This document shows positions 36,058 to 46,490 of a DNA stretch of 64,000 bases, piece after piece; within the stretch, counting starts at the first letter, position 1; each line of letters starts with the position of its first letter. The stretch spans positions 1 to 64,000 of the forward strand of contig JAIVFJ010000316.1 in the NCBI GenBank assembly GCA_025765615.1, given 5' to 3'. This DNA comes from Zopfochytrium polystomum (lineage: Eukaryota > Chytridiomycota > Chytridiomycetes > Chytridiales > Chytridiaceae). The notes beneath the pieces are model-generated. The model saw only the letters and a program-made list of their open reading frames with translations. It made no database searches and was not told the origin of the DNA. The position numbers and the translations under genes are program-made.

Positions 36058-36195
36058 TGATATACCAGAAATTCGCTCGCATCATCAACACAGCTTACAT
36101 ATTGAATCTTTGCCTCCCGCCTCACGCGTTTCGCCGTCACCGCGACCAGCGCAAAGCGCCTTTGCCGCTCGGCCTCTTCGTCGCTTGTTTGATGG

Positions 36196-36837
36196 TTAGT
36201 TCGCTGCATGGCGTCGTCTACAAGCGCATTTGTACCTATCGAACTCGATCACAACGTGACGCCGTCTCCCAGCGCCATCGTCCTCGACCATTTTGACGCG
36301 CGCGGGGGCGTCGTCGTCGGCAAACAGCCGAAACAGGAACGAGTCCTGACCTGCCGCGGCGGCGAACGTGTGTTAGGGGGGGTCCTGACAGGGATGTCGG
36401 GGGACTGTCCTTCCTCGCTCTCGCCTCCTCTGTCAGGCACGCTTTTCCTACAAATGCCTCCCTCTCCTTATTCCGAAAAGCTCACCCGCATCGTCCGCCA
36501 CCTCGCTCATCGCGTCGTCGTCATCGCCGCCGCCGTCTTCCGCCTCGTCGAGACCCCAGTTCTGCTCCAGCAGGCGAGCCAGGGCGCCGGCCCGCATTTC
36601 CTCATCGTCGGCGCCGCCGCCGCCGCCCGAGCCGGCGTTGCCGTCGTGGCGATCACGGGGGTTTGCAAAAGAAGCGGCGGCGGCGGTGGTGGAAGTGAAC
36701 TGCTGCTTCGCGGTGGCGGTGGTGGTTGTCGTTGTCGTTGTCGTTGTCGTCGTCGTCGTTTTCGTCGTCGCCCACGGGGGCGGGCGAGGCGGCCGCGGTG
36801 CGAGCCGAAGATGCGCCCACCGTTGAAGGTCTGACAT
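36196..36837 (-). CDS. Small acidic protein, unrecognised family
   Basis: Two exons on minus joined from GCG-G/gtgagc to ccgcggcag/GT in phase. Exon 1 begins MSDLQRWAHLRLAPRPPRPP, passes a Thr-rich microsatellite-encoded stretch, then reads MRAGALARLLEQNWGLDEAE and a run of Asp. Exon 2 gives DSFLFRLFADDDAPARVKM, a short basic-acidic stretch and HVVIEFDRYKCACRRRH before TAA. The FRLF motif followed by a V-x-V strand and acidic residues resembles small fungal nucleolar-type proteins of unknown function, but I cannot name the family with confidence. No signal peptide or membrane segment. Triplet expansion in exon 1 is probably length-variable. Confidence 0.45.
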
Positions 36838-36849
36838 CCGGTGAGGCGG

Positions 36850-36925
36850 CCCTTGTCAGGATTTCCTTGTCAGTGGCCTGTGCCAGTTCGTGACAAGGCA
36901 GGGAGGGCCTTGTCGGTTCCCAAGT
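36850..36925. promoter_or_regulatory. Cluster of CCTTGTC motifs
   Basis: CCTTGTCA or close variants occur four times in 75 bases (two forward CTTGTCAG, one reverse TGACAAGG, one CCTTGTCGG), directly upstream of the small acidic protein gene on minus. This density is more than expected by chance in such a short stretch. A transcription factor binding cluster is inferred. Confidence 0.3.
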
Positions 36926-36991
36926 CTTCCAACACAATCAAAGGGAACAAAAAAAGCGTCTGCAAAAATGAGACCGTCGGCCGAGCACGGC

Positions 36992-37020
36992 TGTAACGGT
37001 TGTAACGGTTGTAACGGTTG
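36992..37020. promoter_or_regulatory. Three tandem TAACGGTTG repeats (Myb-type sites)
   Basis: The nonamer TAACGGTTG is repeated three times without spacing. YAACKG is the core recognised by Myb-family factors. The array is about 160 bases upstream of the small acidic protein gene start. Confidence 0.45.
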
Positions 37021-37049
37021 TTCGCGGCTCGCTCTCGCCTCCCCGTCGC

Positions 37050-37400
37050 GCTTTCGTCCGCTGCAAACTATTTGCTTCGCAGTTGCGCAAATCCTTTCTG
37101 AAAAAGGACGGCACAGTCATTGGGCAGGGCTGAAAGGGAAATTTATCAATGAGCACGTTTCATTGTTCCTCCAATCCATTTCTCCTCCCTGCTCTCACGC
37201 TCCGCAGTCAGTGTTTTGAGGGTTTCTTTATTGAATCCTCACTCCAGAGCGTGGGAATAGTCAGACATCTTGCTCGCCTTTGCTGTTAGCGTTGCTGCGC
37301 GGCGCCTCATCGGCTTTCGCCCCCCAACCAAAGATTTCGCTTCGTCGATGCGCAAATCCTTCCTAAAACAAGGACGGCACAATCACGTGGGGCTGCTGGG
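37050..37400. repeat. Pair of diverged direct repeats
   Basis: About 80-90 bases at 37050-37131 are repeated with substitutions at 37311-37400. The best part shares gcgcaaatcctt, aaggacggcaca and tca-t-ggg words in the same order. It lies in the gene-free interval between the acidic protein and the small secreted protein. Confidence 0.6.
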
Positions 37401-37957
37401 CTCAAGAGGAAAACCACCCCTGCAAGAGTTTGGCCAGCATCCCAACTTCCTAGTTTAGCGCAGCACACTCGCTGTGCTTTGCCAAAAAGGCGAGCCCGGG
37501 TGCATGGACGGCAAGAGCCAGAGTTTCCCCTGCACTCATACCCTAGCACCCAGCATCGACATCCGCAAGGCGATCGCGCAGGCTCGCGCGCGTGTGTGCG
37601 TGTCTGCGTGTGCGTGTGTGCGTGTATGCGTGTGTGTGCGCGTGTGCTCCATCTATGTATTGAATTTCGGCAAGCTTGCCGTCGAGAAAACGAACCGAGG
37701 AAGCGGTTGAGGGCTTAATGGCGTTCTCACAGGTCGGCTAGAAAAGTACATGCTGCTTAAAGTCACTGTGGAAACGAGATAGAGAAAGAAGAGAATGAAA
37801 GAAGATTGAGGGAAGGGGATAGCGCGTAAGAAATAATTGCAACAAAGGACGATAGCGAGCGCGGCTGGGACACCTTTCTCTCCACCGGCATGAGTTTGCC
37901 AGAACAAACTAAAAAAAAAAAAAAAACATAAAAAAAAAAACAACAGTTCCCCATCTT

Positions 37958-38275
37958 TCACTTCTTCCTCGAGGACCTCGCTGTCGTCGTTCTTGTCGTC
38001 GCCAGCGTCGTTCCACGACCGCCGCCGCCGACGCCAGCCGCATTTAGCGGCATCATTACAGGTTTCATGGAGTTTGCTACATTGATTCCACCCGCTTTGG
38101 CAGACACCACCGGCCGGGCACTACCTATAGTGATGTGCGTTACGCTGTCCGGCCCGGCGAAGCCCTTAGAGCGGGTGCGCCGGTAGAGGCGCGGCGCGCC
38201 TGTTTCTGCAGTTGGTTCGACTGCGGCGGCGGCGCCGGCGAGGAGCGCGAGAAGGGCGAGGAGGGTGAAGCGCAT
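37958..38275 (-). CDS. Small secreted protein
   Basis: A 105-residue product with a textbook signal peptide (MRFTLLALLALLAGAAAAVE), followed by a mature part of about 85 residues that contains YRRTRSKGFAGPDSVTHITI, a hydrophobic-Gly stretch, then a Thr/Arg/Ser-rich basic end. No cysteines are present in the mature part. Codon bias is strong and the frame is uninterrupted. A TATAAAG box on the same strand sits about 100 bases upstream. I do not recognise a family; the KR/RR pairs could be Kex2-type cleavage sites. A secreted peptide or effector-like role is possible but not shown. Confidence 0.6.
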   Translation of the reverse strand: MRFTLLALLALLAGAAAAVEPTAETGAPRLYRRTRSKGFAGPDSVTHITIGSARPVVSAKAGGINVANSMKPVMMPLNAAGVGGGGRGTTLATTRTTTARSSRKK

Positions 38276-38376
38276 GGGGAGCGAGCTGCTTGTTGGGTTG
38301 ATGGGCTACTTGGATTGCAGGTGCGATAAAGGTTGTTCTCTTGCACTTCTCGCTCCCGTTTGCGCCAAGGTGGGAT

Positions 38377-38383
38377 CTTTATA
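38377..38383 (-). promoter_or_regulatory. TATA box of the small secreted protein gene
   Basis: TATAAAG read on minus, about 100 bases upstream of the ATG, similar to the spacing in the polygalacturonase gene. Confidence 0.5.
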
Positions 38384-38799
38384 TGAACCCGACTGCAGGC
38401 TCCCCGAATTTGTTCCAGCGCATTCATCGAAGACGATGGATTCCGTTTCCGCACACATTATAGTTGTGCTCAGCCGTTTCGGGCCCCATAGGCCGCGGCC
38501 GTCGCATAGATGTTGAACCAAGGGCTTAGCAGCGGATCCCGATTGATTCCTTCATTCAGGCGCAACCCACGGGCTTGGTCCCGGGGGCATCCGCAATCGG
38601 GCCCACCCCCGTGTCTCGGTGTCTTGGTGTCTGTGGATGCCTGGGCTGCCCGAAAATGCGGATGCGACTTGGCCTTTCCCCACAACCAACCCAGAGACAG
38701 GCAAATATGAAGAAAAGAGTTAGAAATGGTAGCACACGTTTCGTTGTGCCTTCTCACTCAGCCCGCGTCTGTGCCCACTAGTCCCTCTGCCTCAAAATT

Positions 38800-38829
38800 G
38801 TGTTAAAAGTGCACAAAGCAAAGCCAACC

Positions 38830-38872
<43 letters not shown>

Positions 38873-40900
38873 ACCAGATTTTTTTTTTTACCCTTTTAGT
38901 ACTACGGTCCGTCAGCAGTGTTTTTTGGTGTCCATCCACAGAAATATTGCTCTAAAGGGGTTGTGACTGCCAGCCTTCACACTGGAGCTTCTTTCAGTGA
39001 ATCGTCAGCTAATGTTGTTGATTCCAAAAACGATTTTAAAAAAAAAAAAAAAAACTAACAGTGGTGCCAACTGCGACCCTCCTTCTTTCAGTACCATGTG
39101 TGGATGTTTCTCTAATTGACTTTTGAGCTCCTGAGGAGCTGAAAAGTTTCTATCACACCTTGTAAACAGTCTACTCTGAGTGGGTGAGTGGAAGGAGTGA
39201 ATGAAGTGGAGATGTGTGCTTGTGGGTGGTCCTTCTCCCTAACTGGGAGAAAGAGAAAAAACTCTCTAATGAATAATTGATACATATTGATGATATGCAC
39301 ACTATAATAGTTGCTAGGCAAGTGTGACTGGCACAGGGTAAAAACCTCTCCTTCTGCTTGAGCAGAGGAGGAGGAAAACTGTTAACACAGGTTTTCTGTT
39401 CCACTTAATAGTCAGAGTATTGTCAACACGGCAAGCCAGGGCCTGGGTCTGCATTGGCGGTGGCTTGCTCTCCCATGGGCATCGTGAGAACAATAGCTGA
39501 CAGTCACAATGGGTTCAGGTCTGTTTTGTGCCTCTTGCTGCTTACCAGTCAGTCCTGCCTAAGAACATTGGTGCTGGTGTGAGTGACAACTCTGGTAAGG
39601 GCTGAAGAAGTGAGGGACAAACAAGGTAGTTTGGGTCCTGTTGAAGTTGCAGTGTAGAAGGCGACGTTGTGAGTGGAGGCAGCGTTGCAAGAAGGTTGAA
39701 GGGCCGAGGAACCGAGGCTTCAATTGAGAACTTGTACAAGGGAGCGAGCGTAGCAAGCGACCAAGGGCAAGTGGGTAAAGAGAGCTTGTTTTTAGACAGG
39801 GACTGGCAAATTGGAGTGAGAGTGCCTTTTTCAATAAGAAAACTCTGCCCAATTTATTCTCCTGCAGGGAGTTTGACCAGTTTTCCTGTTTTGCCTATCT
39901 GAACAATGCAAACTGCTTCAGACAGGACATTGCTTTGGGGAGGTGTTGTAAACCCCTTCCCACAGAGGGAGGGTGATTTGAAATATTCAGAGCATTTCAA
40001 ATCAACCAAGCTCTGTGTGGAGCCCAGTGTGCAAGGACTGGTCTCCCCACAGAGATCAGGGGCATTTCAAATCAACCAGTCCCTGGTTCAACATGGGTTC
40101 AGACAACAGTCAGCTGACCTGGAGCTGCTGTGAGCTGCCCCAGTTCAACATTTCTCTGAACCCATTGAGTGTGATTCTAATCGCATTGTCCTAGCCTAGG
40201 AAAGCAAAACTAGAATCACTGCCATCTTCACCTATTTGTTGGATTCAAATTAGGCCTTTCGGCTTACCTGACTTAGTGTAAGTCGCATCAGCAGCGGCGA
40301 CAAGGCCGCTGTCGACATAGGAAGCTGACTTCCTAGGCTCAAATCTCTACAGGTCCAGAGTCCCAGTTCGAAGAATAAGGATGGAAGGCTGTCTTAGCGA
40401 TCGGCAATGGCACACAGGAAAATTGTCAGCACGCCGTGCTGGCAATGTCCTTGTAAGGGAAAAACTTGTATGTTTGGTTTTTGTCCTTTGTGTATTTGTG
40501 AAGGTTGCCAGAACGGAGAAGCGAAATAAATTTCTGTTCCTGGAAACACATATATTTTGGTGTCTTTTAGCAAACAACTCCAAAACAACCCCGGAATTAG
40601 TTCTCTCCCAAATTCTGATGATGAGTGACAGGTAGGCTGGGCACGCAGCACACAGCACTTTCTGTAAGGACTCACAAAGTGGACGTTGAGGCCCATGGAG
40701 TCAGTCCAGCCCGCTAGTGGTGGCAGTGAGTTTGTAGTGGTCCTGAGTTGGCACTGTCCACATACATGGGCAGCAACATTGTTGATTGATCCTGTTTTTT
40801 TTTTTTTGTTTTTTTTTTTTTTTTTTTCTTGGGGAGGGAAGGAATTATCAAGGTGGCACCAAAAGAAAGCCCAACAAACTTGATTTGATACACGTAATTA
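38800..40900. repeat. AT-rich repeat-like block, no coding capacity
   Basis: Noticeably AT-richer than neighbouring genes, with no frame of coding bias. It begins with about 38 A (38834-38871). Bases 39168-39206 match the reverse complement of the first 42 bases of the window. Internal structure: a palindrome agctcctgaggagct near 39127, two copies of gcatttcaaatcaaccag/a near 39990 and 40050, and inverted words such as gggttcaga/tctgaaccc. A tggtgccaactgcga word at 39062 after aaca resembles an LTR end plus primer-binding site, but no gag or pol is present. Probably a nonautonomous or decayed element. Confidence 0.5.
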
Positions 40901-40944
40901 ATTATTAATGCTTGCGGATCGTTCTTTGTTGGCCGCCTGTTTGT

Positions 40945-40946
40945 CG

Positions 40947-40988
<42 letters not shown>

Positions 40989-41165
40989 ATCTGTCTGCAC
41001 GCCTCTCCACCAATCCAACCGACGTTTGTTTGTTGTTGTCGCGCCGCTTGCAGAAAAGCGCCACCGCTGGCGTCTCTGTGCGTGTGTGTGACATATGAAG
41101 GGGGCTGGCCTTCGATGAACGATACTCGAGACAGTCAGACAGACAGACAGACAAACAGACAGACA
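40945..41165. repeat. Inverted microsatellites (TCTG)n and (CAGA)n
   Basis: About 11 units of TCTG at 40945-40990 are followed by about 7 units of the complementary CAGA/AGAC at 41129-41165, so the transcript could fold into a long hairpin. GA-dinucleotide runs follow at about 41181-41231 and 41368-41398, directly before the ATG of the next gene. Confidence 0.85.
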
Positions 41166-41197
41166 CGAAAAAGAGAAAGAGACAGAGAGAGAGAGAG

Positions 41198-41232
<35 letters not shown>

Positions 41233-41409
41233 CAGACCGCCTTCGTGCTCTCGAATTCGAAAAAGAGAGATTCTGCGAAAGAAAACGGTCTGCTTCATTG
41301 GACAGAGAGTGAGAGATCGATTGAGGGGCAAGGACAAGGCGAGACCGAGAGACTGACAGACAAACATCGAGAGAGAGAGAGAGAGAGAGAGATAGAAGAG
41401 AGATTGACA

Positions 41410-43030
41410 ATGGCGTCGTCGGCCCAGACGCTGACCCTGGACCTGCCCCTCGACCTGCCCAACTCGTCCGCGGCTTCGACCACCACCACGACAACGACCT
41501 CGGCTGCCTCAACTACCTCTGCCACCACAACCACCACCACCACTTCGTCGCCGCCGCCGACGTCCTCCGTGGATCCGCCGCCCAACAGCGACCCCACAAC
41601 CGCTTCGGCCACAACCACAACTACCACCTCATCCATCCAGCCGACGACGACCCTGACGGTCACCTCCACCTCCTCCTCCTCCTCCTCCTCCTCGCGGTCC
41701 TCGTCATCTTCGTCGTCCTCTCTTGCCAGATCCACAACCAACACCACCGCCGCAAACAACAACCCCACAGCCACAACCACCCTCCCATCGACCTCTGCAC
41801 CGACAACCACCGACTCGACCGCAAACAACGGCAATGGCGGCGACGTCGCAGCCAGCGCTGGCGTGAACATTGGCGCGGTCCTCGGTGGAGTGGCCGCGGG
41901 CATCGTCGTGCTGATCCTGCTGGGCTTCTTCCTGTGCTGGTGCCTGAAGCGGCGGGAGAAGCAGCGACGGCTGTTGGACGTGGAGCTGCCGTCGGAGCTG
42001 CTGTCGCGCAAGACCCACAACTCGTCGCGGGCGGCGCTCAACGGCTCGCCGACGCCGCCGGGCGTCGGCGGCCGCTCGGGCTCCGTCAGCAAGGGCAGCC
42101 CCTCCAGCGGCGGTGGCGGCGCGGAGATGACGCCGTCGTCGTCCGTCGGCTCCGCAACTGTCCTGCGCACCCAGTCGTCGCCGAAACCAGCGACCTCGGC
42201 GTACGCGCCGTTGGCGACGCAGCCGCCGCCATCGGCGCTGAACCGCGGCACCCCCGTCACTGTGGCGTTGCAGCCAATCGACCCGGCGTGGGGCTCAGCC
42301 GCATTGACGGGCGCCGGGGGCGCCGCGGCCCTGTACGATGCGGCCGGCCGCCGCCGCCGCGTACCAGCAGTACGACGCGTACCAGCAGCAGGCGGCGGGC
42401 GACGCGCAGCAGATGAAGATGCAGCAGCAGCAGGCGCAATACGCTGCACAGTGGCAAGAGTACTTTGCGCAGAACCCGGCGGCGTTCGCCGAGTACCAGG
42501 CGCAGTGGGCGGCGGCGGCGGCGGCGGCAAACGACCCGTTCCAGCAGCAGCAGCAGCAGCAGGAGCAGGCGTACGCGCAGTACGCCGCCGCCACTGCCGC
42601 TGCCGCCGCTGCCGCCGCTAGTGCAACCGACTACCCGCGCGGGCCACCGCCGGCGTCATCGGCGTCGGCGGCAGCGCGGGCGAGCACGTCGGCAGGGACG
42701 CTGCTGTCTGAGACGGACGACGGGGGCGACGAGGGTGGTGGTGGGGGCGAGACGCACCCACGGCACCCGTCGCTGTACTCGACGTTTGACGGCAACTCGA
42801 CGATTGCGCGGACGGACGCGGGCACGCTGGACTCGGCATCGGCCCGCGGCGGCGTCGTCGGAGGTGTGCGGGCGGCGCACGAGCGGCGGCATCCGTCCGT
42901 GTACTCGACGGCGAGCGGCGTGCTGGATGACTATTACGGCGACGACGCGGACGAGGACGACGGGGACGAGGACGACAGGGACTTGAGGGCCAACACGGAG
43001 GGGAACAGGCGTATTTACGCTGGCAAGTAG
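41410..43030 (+). CDS. Mucin-like single-pass membrane protein with Gln/Ala-rich cytosolic tail
   Basis: Residues 20-150 are almost entirely Ser, Thr and Pro, the composition of a heavily O-mannosylated stalk. A membrane helix follows (GVNIGAVLGGVAAGIVVLIL, LGFFLCWC) with a stop-transfer KRREKQRR. The cytosolic part is Ser/Gly-rich, then Gln/Ala-rich with QWQEYFAQNPAAFAEYQAQW, and ends with two HPS-L/V-YST motifs (HPSLYSTFDG, HPSVYSTASG) before an acidic end. No cleavable signal peptide is obvious, so the helix may act as signal anchor. The layout is that of fungal wall-stress sensors and signalling mucins, without a WSC domain. The frame changes near 42340 in a GC run (ALYDAAGR to AAAAYQQYDAY), presumably an indel. 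Confidence 0.65.
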
Positions 43031-44111
43031 GTGCGGGTTGGAAGTAGGTTCGTTCGGATGATGCCCCGAATTCCGCCGTTGCGATTGACTCGTAAGCGGT
43101 CTTTTCGGGGTAAAGAGATGAAATCCATAGAATCGTACCAGTCGGACAGTGCGCCTAGCAGCGACGTTTTTTTTTCTTTTCTTTTCTTGCTACTTACGTT
43201 CCTTGTTCCAGTTCTCGTGTGTTCATTCACAATCTTCTTACAATTGCGAGTCGACGTCGACGCTCCGCAAACCTTTTTCCTTCTCTCCCATGGCTCCTTC
43301 ATCTCTTTTCCCCAGTTTCGCGCGCTCCCTCACATCCCCATTCCAGCCACAGTTCGCTTCCCTTCCTCCTTTTCCCCCGCCGGACTTTCACTCCCACAAC
43401 TCACAAACTCTCTTGCTTCCAGTCCCTCCTTATTCGTCCATCGGTTTTTTTACATTTTTTCGTCCCGTCGCATTAAAGGACTCAATTCCGCTTTTCGCGC
43501 CAACTCAGGTTCAGTACCCTTTTTTTTTCTTTGCTCCTTCTTACTTGTCCCTTTCTTCAAGATCGTTCAATCCCCCCCTCTTCGGTACCCACTCCGCCAC
43601 GCACTCCTCGACTTACTACGCTCTTGCCCCCCTCCCGCATTGCAGTTCTACAATTTTCAGCCATTTTCATATGCCACAACGCCAGACCTGAGCGCTTGCT
43701 TTTTCTTTTTGTCACGAAGCAAGAGCCCTCGCTCAAAAATAAAAAGGGAAAGCGGACGGAGAGCTCCGCTCCCTTGGCCAAGGGTTTTACCGCGGGAACC
43801 GCCTGTGGGGCTGTGTGTGTGGCGTCCCACCCGGACTGTCTCGCGATTTTGTGTGCCCCCACTGCACTTTCCTCTGCAGGTGCATTTTTTCTGTGGCGCA
43901 CAAGCTACGACCCGTGGCGCATATTCATCACGCGCAAAAAAAAAAAAAAAAAAAACGAGGTACGAGAGCTATTTTCGGACGGGGAAATGAAAAAAAAAAA
44001 AAAGAAAAAAAAAAGCAACTCAGACCCTTTTGGCGCTGCTACACCGGGGCGCCCAAAACACAACTCACACACGCACACACACAACAAACACACAGATCAC
44101 ACTCGGACTCG
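43031..44111. other. Intergenic, pyrimidine-rich then A-runs
   Basis: Long C/T-rich leader-like sequence to about 43700, then two A-runs at 43938-43955 and 43990-44015. Open frames here lack the codon bias of real genes. It probably holds the promoter and leader of the TM-SH3 gene. Confidence 0.5.
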
Positions 44112-45327
44112 ATGCCCGCACTCCCCGCCTCCACCGACACCTCTTCCTCATCATCATCACCACCACCACCACCACCAGCAGCAGTACCAGCAGCCACCAG
44201 CCCGCCGCCACCCGCCGCAACCATCGCGCTCGTCGCCGTCGTCTGCGTCGCCGCGCTCGCCGCCGTCGCCGCCGCCGCCGTGCGGTCCGGCGGCGGCGCG
44301 CTGGGGCGACGGCGAAGGGCCCGGCGGAGCGTTGCAGCCGGCGCGGGGGTGGAGGATGGCGGAGGCGGCGGTAAGAGGAATAAAGGCGACGGAGACGGAG
44401 ACGGTTCGCGTAGCCCGGCGGCGAAATCCGAGGCCGCTGCGGCGGCGGCGGCGCATGTTGTGGCGGCGGCGACGGAGGCGGGGTTGCTCCCGTCGACGGC
44501 GGCGGGCGGGAGCGGCGGACGCAGCGCAAGGGCGGCGGCGCGGGGGGAGGCGTTGACGACAACGACGGGGACGGGAGGGACGGCAGCGAACGGACCGGGT
44601 GCCGCGATACCGTCACCGCCGCCGTCGGCGCCCGCATCGACGGGGACGGTGGCGACCCCCGCCGCCGTCGACCTCCTACCGCGCCCCGGCCAGCATCAGC
44701 AGCATCGCCAACAACCCGCCCTCCCGCGCGTCGAGCGTCCCCTCGACGCCGCCCGCGCCGCGCCGCATCCCCGCCCACCACCGCGCGGGCGGCGGCAGCG
44801 GCAGCAGCAGCAGCCACTCCGTCCGGGCCTCCCACACCAGCCTGACGGCCGCCGCGGCGGGCCCAGCGCCGACGCACGTGGCAACGCACAACTTCCGCGG
44901 CGGGCTCAGCGGCGCGCGTGCGGCGGACGAGGCGACGGTGTCGGCGGGGGACCTTGTCGCTGTGACGAGGGTGTACGCGGACGGGTGGGCGCGGGTTGTG
45001 CATGTCGGGCACTCCCGCGCTGGCGACGGTGGGGACGGTGGCGGGGTTGTGCCGTTGGGGAGGTTAAGGGCGCTCGGCGGGGCGGCGGCGGGGCGCGGGC
45101 GGAGTGGCAGTGGAGGGATTGGGGGAGGCGGGGGGAGTGTTGGGGGGAGTGGGAGGGGGAGTGTGTGCGGGGTCGACGGTGGGGGGGGTGCCAGTGGGGA
45201 CGAGGTTGGGGAGGCGGTGGTGGAGGAGGGTTGTGGTGGGGTGAGCGTGATGATGTTGCCGCCGCGCGTGGACTCGTTGGAGGGCGGGGGAGGAGGGGCC
45301 GGTTGGGATGGGTCTGGGTCTGGGTGA
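44112..45327 (+). CDS. TM-SH3 membrane protein
   Basis: The product starts with a Ser/Pro-rich stretch and one membrane helix (TIALVAVVCVAALAAVAAAA) followed by a basic stop-transfer (GRRRRARR). The cytosolic side is Ala/Gly-rich and carries a Ser-rich segment (YRAPASISSIANNPP) and then an SH3 domain: HVATHNFRG, DEATVSAGDLVAVTRVYADG, WARVV, VVPLGRLRAL. The ALYDY-like start, the acidic RT loop, the Trp-Ala after DG and the PLGRL end are clear, with a Gly-rich insertion between strands. Such TM-SH3 proteins link the cell surface to actin or MAPK scaffolds through Pro-rich partners. The frame changes around 44640-44690, presumably an indel. The last 75 residues are Gly-rich. It lies in tandem with the mucin-like gene. 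Confidence 0.6.
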
Positions 45328-45588
45328 CAGTCGTTCCGTCTGAGGTTTTCTTCCATTTTGATTGCGGTTGTATTATTTTTTTCGTCTTCTTCTACGTGTA
45401 ATACCTTGAATGCCACAAGCTCGCTCTTTGATGAGTACGTTCCTGGATTATTCAATATTGGTGCAATGAGCCCGCCGGCGTATATTAATATCGAATCGTG
45501 AATCCAATTGTTGCCGTTTGCTTTTTGGCGCAGCTCAAATATGACCTGGCTCCCGCGTCGAGCCCCCTGGCTTGAGAAAATAGCGCGT

Positions 45589-45994
45589 TTATTGCCGTCG
45601 ACACACAACGACGGCGACAGTCACCACGACGGCAAGCACCACAAGCGCGACGAGTGTCCAAAGCAAGACCCACCACCTACGGGCCCTGGACGTCATCGAA
45701 GAGTGCCCTGGAGAGGACATTGTGCAGCCTCCATTCGTGGCTAGTGCCTCCTCGATTTCGACTAGCGGGTGTGTGTGTGTGTGTGTGTATGCGCGGATAA
45801 GAATACGGTTAAGAACGATACGTTAGAGAAAGGTTCCTCCCTTCTTCCCCCTCCACACGGAACCTGAGCTGCAACTACAAACCGACAACGCGGCTTATCT
45901 TTTCGTCCATCGTATTAGTCCCTGTCGATGGCGCCTCCTGGCCGCCGCTCGGGCGCTCGTCGTCCGAGGCGTGGCCTTGTTTCTGGCCAGACGG
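45589..45994 (-). CDS. Tail-anchored membrane protein, 3' exons only
   Basis: Two exons on minus, 45994-45883 and 45761-45589, join through a gtttgtag...ccgctag intron in phase. They read PSGQKQGHASDDERPSGG, TNTMDEKISRVVVEIEEALA and end with RARRWWVLLWTLVALVVLAV VVTVAVVVC RRQ and TAA (spaces mine). The C-terminal helix after a basic-Trp word with only three residues beyond it is typical of tail-anchored proteins inserted by the GET pathway. The upstream exons are not resolved; a poly-T/poly-A tract and a poly-C run lie in what would be the preceding intron. No family was recognised, and it is not an obvious SNARE because no heptad motif precedes the anchor. Confidence 0.4.
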
Positions 45995-46011
45995 CTGCGC
46001 CGTGCGGTACG

Positions 46012-46048
<37 letters not shown>

Positions 46049-46104
46049 GCAAAGAGGGTGAATTGGGGGTCAGTAATCACACGCGGTCAAGGCGGATGAA
46101 GGAG

Positions 46105-46106
<2 letters not shown>

Positions 46107-46135
<29 letters not shown>
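46107..46135 (+). repeat. Poly-C run of 29 bases
   Basis: An uninterrupted run of 29 C follows a poly-T run of about 30 at 46017-46047. On minus this is G29, able to form quadruplexes. The exact length is likely unreliable. Confidence 0.9.
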
Positions 46136-46490
46136 ACCAACCGGACACTCCCGGGTTCGTCTTTGGCTCCTCGTGGGCGGGGCGGCGCTGCGTCTGCTTG
46201 GTCGAACTCGCGACGGGGCCGAGAGTGCAATATGCGCTGGGGTTGCTCTCCCGAACCTCTTTGTCGTGTGTGTGTGTATGCACGAAGAAGGGAGAAATTG
46301 GTGGGAGTGGTAAGCGGACGGCGCCGTCCAAGGAAGGTTCCTTTTTCGCTCCCTCTGCATGTACCCCCGCTTTCGTTGAACACAGCAAGGAGTCTCGGTC
46401 TCTCAAGGAGTCACCACCACCAACCATTGATCTTGCGAAGGTGCTTCTGAATTTCCTCCTTGGACATTTCCGGGTCGCTCCTCGGGTCCA

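Noticed and set aside
37580..37660. TG/CG dinucleotide repeat with Cys/Val-rich frame
   Set aside because: Simple-sequence DNA (gtgtgtgcgtg); the encoded CVCVCV pattern is an artefact.
39050..39080. LTR end plus tRNA primer-binding site
   Set aside because: The tggtgccaactgcga word is suggestive, but no second LTR, polypurine tract, gag or pol could be found, so an LTR retrotransposon is not claimed.
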